Of a stretch of DNA of 64,000 nt, positions 1 through 9,300 are shown one piece after another. Numbering within the stretch: the first letter of the stretch is position 1; each line of letters begins with the position of its first letter. The stretch is taken from the IMG/VR virus record IMGVR_UViG_3300017991_000083, positions 27,367 to 91,366 of that record, one strand, 5' to 3'. A model generated the notes under the pieces. It saw only the letters and a list, made by a program, of their open reading frames with translations. It searched no databases and was not told the origin of the DNA. This DNA is from a virus. The translations under genes were made by a program, and so were the position numbers.

Positions 1-135
1 CCGGGCCAGTGTCCGGGACGTGACGGGCACCACGTCCGAGACGATCCGCAGCAGCAGCCAGGTCGTTTTCGCGGCGTCTTCGAGCTTCGAGTAGCCGAGT
101 AGCAGCACCATCAGGGCATCAAGCAGCTCCACCAT
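1..135 (-). CDS. Hypothetical protein, N-terminal part (runs off the window)
   Basis: Forty-five codons are open from an ATG at 135 to the window edge, with a strong GGAGGAG ribosome site just upstream. The visible N-terminus is Leu-rich (MVELLDALMVLLLGYSKLED) and probably helical or membrane-associated. It is the first gene after a 140-nt intergenic region that carries a -10 box and several dyads, so it may start a new transcription unit. I do not recognise the family. Only the fragment can be described. Confidence 0.55.
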   Translation of the reverse strand, partial: MVELLDALMVLLLGYSKLEDAAKTTWLLLRIVSDVVPVTSRTLAR

Positions 136-276
136 CTCCTCCTCGGCCCCGTGTAGGGCAGCTTACGCAAGTCAGCACAGATGCGGGTCAGCCGCATATC
201 TGCGGACCGCACGGTCCTTACAAACTTGGCGCCCTCTGTAAGTATAACTTCTAGGCGCTTACAGTGAGCTGTCAGG
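136..276 (-). promoter_or_regulatory. Intergenic regulatory region with -10 box and dyads
   Basis: This gap between two minus-strand genes holds a TATACT -10 box (241-246). The box sits inside a dyad CTGTAAG/CTTACAG (236-264). Two further dyads lie downstream: GGACCG-N2-CGGTCC and CCGCA-N4-TGCGG. No convincing -35 hexamer is at the right distance, so an activator may be needed. The GC-rich dyads lack a T-tract and need not be a terminator. Confidence 0.4.
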
Positions 277-714
277 CTAACCACAGTCGCACCCTTTCAG
301 CGTATCTGCTGGTTCCCGCCCGTGCCATCCGACCACCAGGGTCCAGCGCCAGAGCGGGACGAGAATCTCCCCCTTCCAGCACGGCGCCGCAGGCCGGATG
401 AACCTCTTGCCGGCGCGTCGGCCGGACACCATCATCGCCCATACGATCCGGTCGTCCATCACGACCTCCTTGACGAGTGCGTCTACAGCCTTCTCCGCCA
501 AGGCTGACGCTATCGTCTTGAGAAGTGGAGCGGCTGACCCCTCTAGCTGTCGGACGTCGCGCTCCAGCTCTATCCTGCGAAGCACTGTCAGGGCGTGCTT
601 GAGACAGATCTGGCGCTGGTTCGAGAACGACTGTCTGAACGGGAGTAGCCCTATGTCCTGGGCCATCTCGTCGTAGGCCTGCTCGAAGATCAGCATCCTC
701 TGTCGGCTGTCCAT
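277..714 (-). CDS. Hypothetical protein, 145 aa
   Basis: ATG start at 714 overlaps the stop of the gene before it (TGATG), the coupling seen throughout this genome. The first 80 residues are mixed helical and charged, with a long stretch around residues 35-75 suggesting helices. The C-terminal third is Trp-rich with a closing Cys-x-Cys. No family is recognised. It lies in a short downstream group (1111 to 277) of a membrane peptide, a zinc ribbon and this protein, after the SNF2 helicase. Confidence 0.65.
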   Translation of the reverse strand: MDSRQRMLIFEQAYDEMAQDIGLLPFRQSFSNQRQICLKHALTVLRRIELERDVRQLEGSAAPLLKTIASALAEKAVDALVKEVVMDDRIVWAMMVSGRRAGKRFIRPAAPCWKGEILVPLWRWTLVVGWHGREPADTLKGCDCG

Positions 715-920
715 CAACGTCTCCTTCGCAGGGCAGGATGCCGGTCGGGGCCGCGATGTTTCCGGTTGTCCATGAACGTGCGAATGCCGTTGTAGCAGGC
801 AGGACAACACTCGAACCAGACCCCCGGGCGGACGTCGATACGCTTCTTTTTGGGATTCTGCACCCTGCCCTTACAGATAGGGCAGTCCTCGAATAGCTCG
901 GTCTCGCCTTGCCTGTGCAT
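714..920 (-). CDS. Small zinc-ribbon-like protein, 68 aa
   Basis: Two CxxC-type knuckles (CPIC near residue 14 and CCPAC near residue 40) spaced by about 25 residues are typical of a small zinc ribbon. The C-terminus is Arg-rich, which suggests nucleic-acid binding. The ATG at 920 overlaps the previous stop (ATGA-type coupling), which decides the start. The specific function is unknown. Confidence 0.7.
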   Translation of the reverse strand: MHRQGETELFEDCPICKGRVQNPKKKRIDVRPGVWFECCPACYNGIRTFMDNRKHRGPDRHPALRRRR

Positions 921-1111
921 CAGCTCACCCCCTCGAGCTGTTCGACCCTCTGTCTCAGATCGTTGATGTCGCTTCGGAACTGCCACGGCCACCACTGCCA
1001 GACCCAAGTCGTCAGCCAGATGGAGACTATCAGCGCGATGAGGGAGATCACGATAGCCCATCTCTGCCGAGCCTCCATCTTGGCCTCTTCACTGACGAAG
1101 ATGTCGTCCAC
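920..1111 (-). CDS. Small membrane protein, 63 aa
   Basis: GTG start at 1111 follows an AGGGGGC ribosome site. Residues about 19-42 form one hydrophobic, Trp-rich transmembrane helix, preceded by a short acidic then basic N-terminus. The remaining C-terminal 20 residues look like a short amphipathic or coiled-coil helix. Size and position downstream of the endolysin would fit a holin-like or spanin-like accessory, but a single helix with no other signal does not prove it. Confidence 0.65.
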   Translation of the reverse strand: MDDIFVSEEAKMEARQRWAIVISLIALIVSIWLTTWVWQWWPWQFRSDINDLRQRVEQLEGVS

Positions 1112-1121
1112 TGTGCCCCCT

Positions 1122-2927
1122 CTATGAGATCAGCGCCCGGATCTTCTGGACGGTCAGGCGGTCGCTTCGCCACCCGCCCTCCACGACTATGTCGAACAGA
1201 TCCTGCTTATCCTCGAGGACGGCCTTCATCCGGGCCTCGACGGTGTCCTCGGCGATGATGTTGATGACGTTCAGGATGGGGCTCTTCTGGCCTACGCGGT
1301 CGATGCGGCCGGTCCGCTGGCGCATGGCCTGGGGGTTCCAGAGCAGGTCGAAGTTGATGAGCGTGCTGGCGCCCTGCATGTCCTGGCCCTCACGGAGCGC
1401 GTCTGAGGCGACGATGACTCGGCAGGGGCGCTTGCCCGTCATCAATGTGCCCTCGTTGAACTGTCGGCAGAGCTCGTTCCGCTCGTCGGGCTTCGAGTTC
1501 TTTCCGTGAACGGAGAGGGCCCCGTAGCCGCGCCTGTTCAGTTCGTGGGCGATCATGTCGCACATGTCGGTGAAGAAGCAGAAGACCACGAACTTCTCGT
1601 CAGGCTCGAATCCTCCGAGGATGCGGTAGAGCTCAGTGAGCTTGGTGCTGCCGCGATGGCTCTCCTTGGCCCCGATAAGGACCGGGGAGAGGCAGGCCTG
1701 GCGGAGATAGGTGAGGAGCGGGAGCACTTCGGCCATGATGATCTTCTTGGCCTTCTGCATGTCCTCGAGGAGCCCGGCGAGCTGGTCCTTGACCTGATCG
1801 TACAACTGACGCTGTTCGGGCGCCAGTTCTATCCAGCGGTCGGTCTCGATGATGTTGCCGGCGATGCGGCCCTTGAGCTGCTCGGCGACCTCTTCCTTCC
1901 GGCGCCGAAGTACGTAGGGCCCTATCCGCTCGGTCACGATCTCCAGGTTCTTGTAGCCCTTCACGCCCCCGAAGAAGTCTCGGACGATGAACCTCGAGTC
2001 GAACAGGGCGAAGTTGTCGAGGAACGCTCCCGGATCGATGATCTGGAACACGCTGAACAGGTCCTCGAGCGTGTTCTCGAGGAACGTCGCCGAGAGCCCA
2101 ACGACTCTTGGAACCCGCTTCGCGAGCTTGATCGCGGCCTTTGTGCGCTTCGCCTTCAGAGACTTCGCGTACTGAATCTCGTCCAGGACGAGCAGGCCAG
2201 GCTTCATGCCGGCGAACTCGTCGGGATAGCGCCAGAGCAGATCGTAGTTGACGATGGTGTAGGGATGTCCCGCGGACCACTGTTCTGCCCAGGCTTTCGC
2301 TCCCACCTTGCTCTTCGCCTGCAGGACCGTCACGGGATGGTCGGTGAACTTATGGATCTCCGCCTCCCACTTCTTCTTGAGCGAGGCGGGGCAGACTACC
2401 AGGACGGTCGCGAGCTCCCCCTGCTCCCGGAGCGATTCGGCGAACGCGATGGCCTCGACCGTCTTCCCGAGCCCGACCACGTCACCCAGGATAGCGCCGC
2501 CCTCCCTAGAGGCCGAAAAAGCCCCGTGAAGCCATTCGACGGCCGCAGACTGGTATGGGGGCAGTTCGCCCTTGAACGTCGCAGGAACGAGCAATTTGGG
2601 GGGCTCAGCGCCGTTCTGAGGGGCCTTTTGAGACCTGTCCAGGCCCTGGCCCTGGGCCTGGACCATGCTCTCGCGCCAGGCCATGTGCCGATCGTAGGCC
2701 ACCTGGGCCTTCGCATCGACCGCGATGACGCCCTGGCCGCACAGGTGCTCGTCGACGAGCACCCTGAGCTCGTCCAGGCACTCGAGCGGTGCGATCCACA
2801 CGCGCTCGCGAGGCTTCCACTCCCGGGTAGAGAGCTTCGTTCCGGCCACGTGCTTGTAGCGCGTGAAATGGGGACCGTTGAACCGGAACGCAAAGGTCCG
2901 GCTGTCACGATATGACACCGTCAGCAT
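1122..2927 (-). CDS. SNF2/Rad54-family DEAD-like helicase (DNA translocase)
   Basis: A 601-residue superfamily 2 ATPase. Residues about 1-65 resemble the short N-terminal segment of HARP-like phage SNF2 proteins. Helicase motifs follow in order: motif I GDVVGLGKT (148-156), Ia VVCPASL (177-183), motif II DEIQ (249-252), motif III LSAT (278-281), and motifs V and VI in the C-terminal lobe (REGQDMQGA; QRTGRIDRVGQ). The family translocates on double-stranded DNA using ATP. In phages such proteins are thought to act in replication, recombination or packaging-related DNA handling. ATG 2927 has a GGAG site. It sits next to lysis and small genes rather than replication genes. Confidence 0.92.
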   Translation of the reverse strand: MLTVSYRDSRTFAFRFNGPHFTRYKHVAGTKLSTREWKPRERVWIAPLECLDELRVLVDEHLCGQGVIAVDAKAQVAYDRHMAWRESMVQAQGQGLDRSQKAPQNGAEPPKLLVPATFKGELPPYQSAAVEWLHGAFSASREGGAILGDVVGLGKTVEAIAFAESLREQGELATVLVVCPASLKKKWEAEIHKFTDHPVTVLQAKSKVGAKAWAEQWSAGHPYTIVNYDLLWRYPDEFAGMKPGLLVLDEIQYAKSLKAKRTKAAIKLAKRVPRVVGLSATFLENTLEDLFSVFQIIDPGAFLDNFALFDSRFIVRDFFGGVKGYKNLEIVTERIGPYVLRRRKEEVAEQLKGRIAGNIIETDRWIELAPEQRQLYDQVKDQLAGLLEDMQKAKKIIMAEVLPLLTYLRQACLSPVLIGAKESHRGSTKLTELYRILGGFEPDEKFVVFCFFTDMCDMIAHELNRRGYGALSVHGKNSKPDERNELCRQFNEGTLMTGKRPCRVIVASDALREGQDMQGASTLINFDLLWNPQAMRQRTGRIDRVGQKSPILNVINIIAEDTVEARMKAVLEDKQDLFDIVVEGGWRSDRLTVQKIRALIS

Positions 2928-2938
2928 CTAGGCTCCGG

Positions 2939-3337
2939 CTAGTGATATGGCCCTGCAGGACAGCCCTTGTCGCGCCACTTCTGGATGATCTCTTCGTAGC
3001 GTGCGCGGAACTGCATCGTGGACATGCCGCCGATGTGACGCATGAACTCGGCCACCAGATCTGCTACCCGATTGTCGAGGGTGCGGGGTGGTGTGGCCGG
3101 CAGCGGCTTGGGCTCGATGCGATGAATGACCCTGTGTGCCACAACGCTCCAGGGACAGTAAGGCCCGGGCTTGGTCGGCGGTGGCTGGCGGAACAGCGGT
3201 GTCCCGCCGCAGATCGTTATCTTCGACCGCGGCGCACAGCGCCGGCGCCAGAACCAGAGATGGGTCACGAGGATAGCGCTGTAGGACGCCAGGACGAAGA
3301 GGCAGAACAGCAGGATCTTGAAGAACACAATCGACAT
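2939..3337 (-). CDS. Membrane-anchored protein, 132 aa
   Basis: Residues about 4-30 form one N-terminal transmembrane helix followed by a basic stop-transfer run (WRRRC), so the bulk is probably on one side of the membrane with an uncleaved anchor. A Pro-rich linker (about 50-85) leads to a helical C-terminal region. ATG 3337 follows a GGGGGCTCCC site. Its place between the endolysin group and the helicase would suit a lysis accessory or a membrane-tethered virion factor. No family is recognised. Confidence 0.65.
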   Translation of the reverse strand: MSIVFFKILLFCLFVLASYSAILVTHLWFWRRRCAPRSKITICGGTPLFRQPPPTKPGPYCPWSVVAHRVIHRIEPKPLPATPPRTLDNRVADLVAEFMRHIGGMSTMQFRARYEEIIQKWRDKGCPAGPYH

Positions 3338-3413
3338 GGGAGCCCCCTTCCCGTGTGAGAGAGACCGTTCCTACTCGATATACGCCAATCGGGCGCGTTT
3401 TGGGCGCTACTTT
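3338..3413 (-). promoter_or_regulatory. Possible promoter region with 13-bp motif shared with 54.8 kb
   Basis: The gap contains the minus-strand motif GATTGGCGTATAT (3378-3390). The identical 13 bases occur at 54797-54809, also between genes. TATAT may be a -10 element; a clear -35 is not visible in either copy. Confidence 0.3.
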
Positions 3414-4025
3414 CTAGGAGAAACTCTCTGGTCGGAACGGGACCCTGGCCGGATCGAGACAGGCTGCCCACATGTGACGCTTCTTCTTCGTCGTCGTCGT
3501 GAGCTTCGCCCGGTGCTCGTAACGCTCCTTCGCGCACTGATACCAGGGCCGTTCAGCGTCGTGCAGCAGCAGGATCCCGTTCGGCTTGAGGAGAGTCCGG
3601 GACCTGATAACGCATCGCCGACGGAAGCGGCCGTCGACAATGACGATGTCGAACTTCTGACGCTTGATCGCACTCTCCGGGACGTCCTTGAGCTCCTCGG
3701 GATCTCCGTCTAGCCAGGGGAGCGCGATGTAGGTGTTCCCGTTCGTGTTCAGGGGCATGAAGTGGACGGTGACGGCCCCTTTCGGTATCTTCTCTTCCTT
3801 GACGCTGACCGCCACCTTGCCGCGGACGCGCTTGTTCCAGCTCTGGTGATGTTCGATGGACCGCCAGCGGAACCGGACCCCGAGCTTGTGCAGGAGCTCG
3901 GCGCACATGAGCGTACTGCCGCCGGAGCCCCACTCGAGGATCTCGAGCGGCTGGCCGGTCTCGGCGTAGGCCCGCATCACTTCCCGGAGAATCTCTATGT
4001 CGTCGGGGTCCATCCAGGGCTTCAT
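3414..4025 (-). CDS. Class I SAM-dependent methyltransferase-like protein, 203 aa
   Basis: Near residue 25 the motif LEILEWGSGGST matches the glycine-rich SAM-binding loop, and FDIVIVDGRFRR matches the acidic strand 4 region. LLKPNGILLLHDAE matches the later strand that ends these Rossmann folds (FkbM/TylF-like group). Such enzymes usually methylate sugars or small molecules. ATG 4025 overlaps the endolysin stop (ATGA). A second protein of this general type lies at 37082-37744, so the phage carries two. The substrate is unknown; a glycan made by the sugar-transferase block is a guess. Confidence 0.75.
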   Translation of the reverse strand: MKPWMDPDDIEILREVMRAYAETGQPLEILEWGSGGSTLMCAELLHKLGVRFRWRSIEHHQSWNKRVRGKVAVSVKEEKIPKGAVTVHFMPLNTNGNTYIALPWLDGDPEELKDVPESAIKRQKFDIVIVDGRFRRRCVIRSRTLLKPNGILLLHDAERPWYQCAKERYEHRAKLTTTTKKKRHMWAACLDPARVPFRPESFS

Positions 4026-4681
4026 AGCTGGCTCATGTAGCCGGCGACCTTCCGCCGGAACTCGTAGGGGTCGAGGTTCTCGCCGGGACACATCTTCCTG
4101 TAGACCTTCTCGCCGCTCGGACCCATGCTCCACCCGGTCCCCTGGAGCTCGCGATGGAACACGGCGCCCGTCGACGGTAGGCCGAGCTCGTGCAGGACCC
4201 AGGCGACGGTCTTCGCCGCTGCTGCCCACTTCATCTCCGGGAGATTCGAGATGCCGTCATAGTCGATGGCGACCGCGAGCGAGGTCTTGTTCCAGGATGC
4301 AACGTGCCAGGCCCGAACGTCGTAGTCGAGACACCAGTGAACGACGCAGTCCCCACCCACAAACTCGATGACATAGTGATAGGTGATCGTCGGACAACCC
4401 TCGTTCGGGTTGATGTGGCATTCGGGGCTCGTGTCGTAGAGCGCCAGGTCGTAGACGTCGGCCGCGGGCTTGTCGTCGTCGGCCGTGCAGTGCAGCACAA
4501 CGCGCTCGATGACGTCGACCGGGCGCCGGGGGATCGGCAGGGTCGGATGCGCGTACTCGCCCTGCATCTCTTCGCGGATGTCAGAGAACTTTACACTCTC
4601 GCCGAGCAGATCTGCCAGGCTACTGAATGTCTTCTTCTGTCCCAAGATGAGCCTTATCCAGTTGAGGAATCGCGTCCACAT
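4022..4681 (-). CDS. N-acetylmuramoyl-L-alanine amidase (endolysin), Amidase_2 fold
   Basis: A 219-residue protein with the Amidase_2/T7-lysozyme pattern: VVLHCTA (His64), TITYHYVI (Tyr101-His102), AWHVASWN (His126), VFHREL (His176) and KMCPG (Cys198). His64, His176 and Cys198 are the likely zinc ligands. It would cut the bond between N-acetylmuramic acid and the stem peptide to lyse the host. There is no signal peptide, although the first 15 residues are hydrophobic and basic. No cell-wall-binding domain is apparent. It follows the tail genes, a usual place for lysis genes. Confidence 0.88.
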   Translation of the reverse strand: MWTRFLNWIRLILGQKKTFSSLADLLGESVKFSDIREEMQGEYAHPTLPIPRRPVDVIERVVLHCTADDDKPAADVYDLALYDTSPECHINPNEGCPTITYHYVIEFVGGDCVVHWCLDYDVRAWHVASWNKTSLAVAIDYDGISNLPEMKWAAAAKTVAWVLHELGLPSTGAVFHRELQGTGWSMGPSGEKVYRKMCPGENLDPYEFRRKVAGYMSQL

Positions 4682-5502
4682 CAGCTACCGCCACTGGTGA
4701 TGATCGACTCGGAGAAGAGTAGATCAAGTCCTTCGAGCAGGAGAGCCTCGTCGTCGTCGGGAGTGAACCTGCTATTGAACACGTAGCGCATGACCGCGGC
4801 GCTGGACGACGGCCGGCACGACGCACAGTCTTCTTCGTCGGAGTGCGGCCAGTAGACTATAACCTCGGCATTCTGAAGGGCGCTGACGACAGCCTGCTCG
4901 TCCAGGGTCAGGCCCGGCCACTTGAGATAGCCGTAGAACCGCCAGCCTGTGGCCAGGGCACTGATGGAGAGCCCGTTTATCGTCTGCGGCCTGAGCTCGC
5001 GAGCGTGCTTCAGCTCCTCGTATGTCGGATTCGGCATACCCAGGGAGACAGTGTCGACTTCGTAGCACTTGACTCCGTCGATGTTCAGCGTCCCCGAGCT
5101 CGTGATCTTCACCAGGAACGACGTCGCCTCGCGGTAGTGCGCGAACGTCTTGATAACGGCCCGCTCCTTGTAGGCCGAGCTTGAGAGCCCTGTGATGGAG
5201 AAGCTCTCGTCTCCGACCATCACGGTCGCTGTCGCCGTTGCCGACTTCGCAAAGAAGCTCACTACGAAGGACCGCGACCCAAGAGCGCCCGTGACCGTGC
5301 AGGTGGTCTGTACGGTCTCGCTGCTGATCTTGAAGGAGTAGTCGCCAAGCGGCGTCGAGGAGTCGGCCTCGCGGGTGCCTCCGGTCCATCCGCTCGTGTC
5401 GGTCTCGAACTCGCCGTTCGTGATGTAGTCCGTATCGTCATCGCAGACGGCGAACTTCGGCTGTTCGTCGCCGATCGTGAGCGGGTGTATCCAGAGCGGC
5501 AT
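4681..5502 (-). CDS. Minor tail protein with jelly-roll-like N-terminal domain (paralogue of the next upstream gene)
   Basis: 273 aa. The N-terminal half has the pattern of carbohydrate-binding jelly rolls (YITNGEFETDTSGWTGG near residue 26, then alternating beta strands). The C-terminal half resembles that of the 5502-6341 protein: a conserved Glu/Arg region, TGWRFYGYLK, then VIVYWPHSDE and LLEGLDLL near the end. The two genes overlap by one base (TAATG) and arose by duplication. Position right after the tail hub suggests a tail-tip or baseplate component that may bind host sugars. Confidence 0.72.
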   Translation of the reverse strand: MPLWIHPLTIGDEQPKFAVCDDDTDYITNGEFETDTSGWTGGTREADSSTPLGDYSFKISSETVQTTCTVTGALGSRSFVVSFFAKSATATATVMVGDESFSITGLSSSAYKERAVIKTFAHYREATSFLVKITSSGTLNIDGVKCYEVDTVSLGMPNPTYEELKHARELRPQTINGLSISALATGWRFYGYLKWPGLTLDEQAVVSALQNAEVIVYWPHSDEEDCASCRPSSSAAVMRYVFNSRFTPDDDEALLLEGLDLLFSESIITSGGS

Positions 5503-6341
5503 TAGCTAATCACCTCTATCGGCTTCGCAGACAGCAGGTCGGCTCCGATGAGTGCGATGGTCCCGACGTGGCCGAGGTATCTGTTGTGGAAGTAGCGCCG
5601 GCGGTACTTCGTGTCGTCCCACAGGCACGACATGACGAAGTTGGCGTCCGTGTGCGGCCAGAAGATAATGATCCCTGCCTCGCTGATCTGCGTCCGACGG
5701 ATCTCCTGCATCGCCGTCAGCAGATCGTACTTGAGCTCCGCAGTGAACCGCCAGCCCAGGACGTAGTCCGTGATGGTCAGGTCAGCGCGAATGGTCCGGG
5801 CCTGGAGTTGGCGCTCGAAATCATACTGGTCCACGGACGGCAGTGGCAGCCCCGTGATGTCGCGCATAACCCTGTGACAACGGATTCGGTCTACGTGGAG
5901 AGCCGCTGTGGCAGTACACGACACGGTGAACTCCGTGTCTGTCTGGCCGGCGGAGAACGTGACCACGCCGGCCCTCGGGCGATACTCCGAAGAGTCGAGG
6001 TCTCTGAGATAGACGGTGTGTGACTCTGCCGGCGACGTTGCTGAGATGGTGAACGACTCGACGCCCGAGCCTCTTGCGAACAGGGTCAGGGCGAAGGACA
6101 TCCCGCCGAGAGCCCCGAGGCTAGGAGATATCGTCTGATACATCGTGTCTGTCGGATCGAGGCGCCCAACGAAGTCTCCGAACGGGGTTAGAGGGTCGGC
6201 GTACTGAGATACGCCCCCGCCGTCCCAATCGTCGCCGTTGACCTCGAACTCGCCGTTTGTGATGTGGTTCTCGGAGTCGCAGAGCACGAAGCGCGGGGGG
6301 AGCACTCCACCGATGACGTTCGCTTCCCAAGGATGTGACAT
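5502..6341 (-). CDS. Minor tail protein with jelly-roll-like N-terminal domain
   Basis: 279 aa, paralogous to the 4681-5502 protein. HITNGEFEVNGDDWDGG near residue 26 begins a carbohydrate-binding-like beta domain. The C-terminal part has LGWRFTAELK and IIIFWPHTDA blocks that match the paralogue. The ATG at 6341 has a GGGGGTTAGC site and follows the hub gene by only nine bases. The role is inferred from context: tail tip or adsorption apparatus. No enzyme motif is seen. Confidence 0.72.
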   Translation of the reverse strand: MSHPWEANVIGGVLPPRFVLCDSENHITNGEFEVNGDDWDGGGVSQYADPLTPFGDFVGRLDPTDTMYQTISPSLGALGGMSFALTLFARGSGVESFTISATSPAESHTVYLRDLDSSEYRPRAGVVTFSAGQTDTEFTVSCTATAALHVDRIRCHRVMRDITGLPLPSVDQYDFERQLQARTIRADLTITDYVLGWRFTAELKYDLLTAMQEIRRTQISEAGIIIFWPHTDANFVMSCLWDDTKYRRRYFHNRYLGHVGTIALIGADLLSAKPIEVIS

Positions 6342-6350
6342 GCTAACCCC

Positions 6351-9300
6351 CTACGTTTCTTCTCCGTCCCACACCAGGGCCTTGACATCGAGTGAGTTCT
6401 TCCTCATATCCAGGCCGAGCTCCGAGATGCTCCATCGAACGGTTCTGTCAGAGCACCCGAACGTCGAGGATACAAAGAGCCTAAAGACGTCCTTCAGCTC
6501 GAGCCAGGGCATGAACACCACTGCCATGTCCACAACCATCCTGGCGACCTGGAAGTAGGCATCGTACACCTGCGCCATCGCGTCTGCAACGTACATGTCC
6601 TGGACGAACGGGTTCGTCAGTTGCAGAACCTTGGCTCCCCACTCAGACGAGCCAGATATCTCAGTCCCGTTCTCGCCGTAGATATCTGTCCAGTCCACGT
6701 GGACGCCGTCGTACTGATGGGGCCAGGTCTCTACGCCGTTGATCTTGACCAGGTGTTCTGGCTCCGTGATCTGAAGGACGTTGCCACTGGCGATAGAGTG
6801 GTCTCGCTTCTGCACGTAGGCCTCGCGCTCGGGCGAGATTCGGAAGACGGTGTTTGTGATCTCGCAGAGGTACGTGATGGCCTGTCGAATGCTCATGCCC
6901 TGACCGAAGTTGGCGATGGTCACGCGAGGGTAGACCTCAGTGTCGTAGTGAAACAGGATCCCTCGAGGATGCGTCACGCCGTAGATGCGTCCCGTCCCCG
7001 TGGCGAGCAGCTTGCCCGAGATGCCCCAATCGGATGCTTGTAGGTTATCGAGGCGCGTCAGCGTGATGGTGCTCCCGTTGTAGGTCGCGCTTACGAGGAT
7101 GGCGCCGCGGTCCTTGTACAGTGGATGCGCCAGGACAGAGTAGACCTTGTCGCTATGCGGGTCGAAGACGTGGCCCATGAACTGGCTGTTGCTCGTGTCC
7201 GTGGCGTCGGACAGGGACTGAGACTTGACCATCGTCACGCCGCTGGAGTCGATGTCGAGCACGAAGTAGAAGTACTGAAGCGCGTCCAAGTCCCCGGTTT
7301 CCGCACCGTCATCGCGGTCCCAAAGGGCGCCGTGGATGATGTGGTTGCTCGAGGAGCTGTCGCCGTCGCAGAGGTTGAGGATGGTATAGCCCTTGTGCCC
7401 TCCGTCGTCGTATATCCAGTTGTCCCACACGACTACGGACTCGGAGTAGACCCTGTCTATCCGGACCGTGTTCGATGAGATGGAACTCATCCGGATGCGG
7501 ATCCAGTAGAACTCATCCGTATTGGAGACCTGGGTCTGTGTCCCGGGGTTCGTCAGGTTATAGAACGTAGACGGGGTCCACCTTTGCTTGTCTGCCGAGT
7601 TGAACGGTGGATGGATGCAGATGACTCCGCTCGCAGACAGCTCGTACGTCCCGTCGAAGTAACGCCTCTCTGACGACTCATCGCTGCCGACGTCGGACAT
7701 CGTCTCCCAAGCAGAGCCGGTCCAGATCTGTATCTCCATCGTCCCGCTGACGGTCGGGTCCACGAACTCGAGCTGGACGGAGAGGAACTGCTCTGCCATG
7801 CCGAGGTAGAGATAGTCGTCAGTGCTGTCGAGCTCGACGGTGTACGAAGGCGCGTCCTCCGATGCGAGGTCTGACGAAGAGTCGGTCCACCCCGACGCCG
7901 AGTTGTACCAGTAGGCCACACCCGGGCGCTGGAGATTGGGGGCGCCGGAGCTGACGAAGAAGAACCCTTCGTCCTTGTAGCTAATGACACGGAGCGCCGC
8001 CATGCTGGTCTCGCCGTACCCCATCTCAACGATCTGCATGACCGCGATGTACCTGTAGTCGTCTATGCCGAGGCACCCGCACAGAACCTGCGTGTCGACA
8101 CCCTTCCTGTGCCATCGCAGGTACTTGGGACCGTCCGCGTGCCAGGTGTCGTCTCCTATCCGATGGCGATACATCGCAGAGTGAAGGACACAGCCCGATC
8201 CGTTCGTCTCGATGTTCTGGAACCGTTGCTGGTGGATGCTACCTGTGGCAGATTCGTACTCCAGGAATCCCTCCTGGCCGAACGTGTAGCGCAGTCGGGC
8301 AGGATACTTGTGAATGTTGATGGGGAAGTGATCCCAATGACTGTAGAAGCCTGCCGGGAGATAGATCCACGGGTAGCCCTTAGCCCCGGTAAAGATGGTC
8401 GAGACGTCTCGGCCGATGTACATGTAGAGCCCCATGAAGAAGACTCCCCTGGACACCAGGCCGGCAGCCGACTGCATTCCAGAGAACAGGTACTGCGCTC
8501 CGTTGTACTTGAACTTGCCGCACGTTACGAGCTGGCCGAACGGGAGAGAGATGTTCTCCCCGTTGTTCATCCCGGCCCCGCCCTCGGTCCACTGTCCGGT
8601 CATTCTCTGGTAGGTGCCAGAGGCCTCTCCATCGATGTGCTGATCTCGCCCCGGGCGGACGATGTGGGTGCCGGGCCAGACGCCGTAGTAGTAGTCGTCG
8701 GCCGCGGCATTCTTCAGGTCATACGTGTATATCTCGAGGACCGCATCGTCGATGTCGTACTGGAACGCGATGCCAGGACAAGTGTACTGGCTCCAACACC
8801 AGTACTTGTATGGGTGAATGGCCAGTCCCCGCAGGGTCAGATTGCCAGAGACGGTCTCAAGTGCGAGAACGACGATCTGGTAGTCCTCAGACCAGGTGGT
8901 CTCATAGTTCCATCCGGTGTCGGATCCCTCTACGGGGTCTGTGTACCCTGGCCGCGGCACAGTGTAGACGTGCTCGAACTCGGTGTCGCCCTTCACGCGC
9001 CAGATCTCGAGCCCTGACGCGACGTAGAGATAGCCACTCGAAGAGTCGTAGGTCATCGCGGAAATGGGATGCCGGGCCGTCAGGTGTGGGCACCTGCCCC
9101 CGTACCCGAATATCTGAGCAGTGTCTATCTCGAGGTTGAGATCGTCGATGTGCTGAATGCCGGGGGCATACCCGCCACGGACGAGCAGCTTCTGGATGAG
9201 CCCGTGTGCGGACATGAGCTGATACCAAGTCGCCGGCACGGGAATGACCGTGTTGTTCTCGTCGACGTCATGCTTGATTATCACCTGCTGATTCACGGAT

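Noticed and set aside
1506-2915. Plus-strand open frame of 469 codons opposite the SNF2 gene
   Set aside because: The minus strand has all helicase motifs; the plus frame is an antisense shadow caused by GC-rich codon structure.
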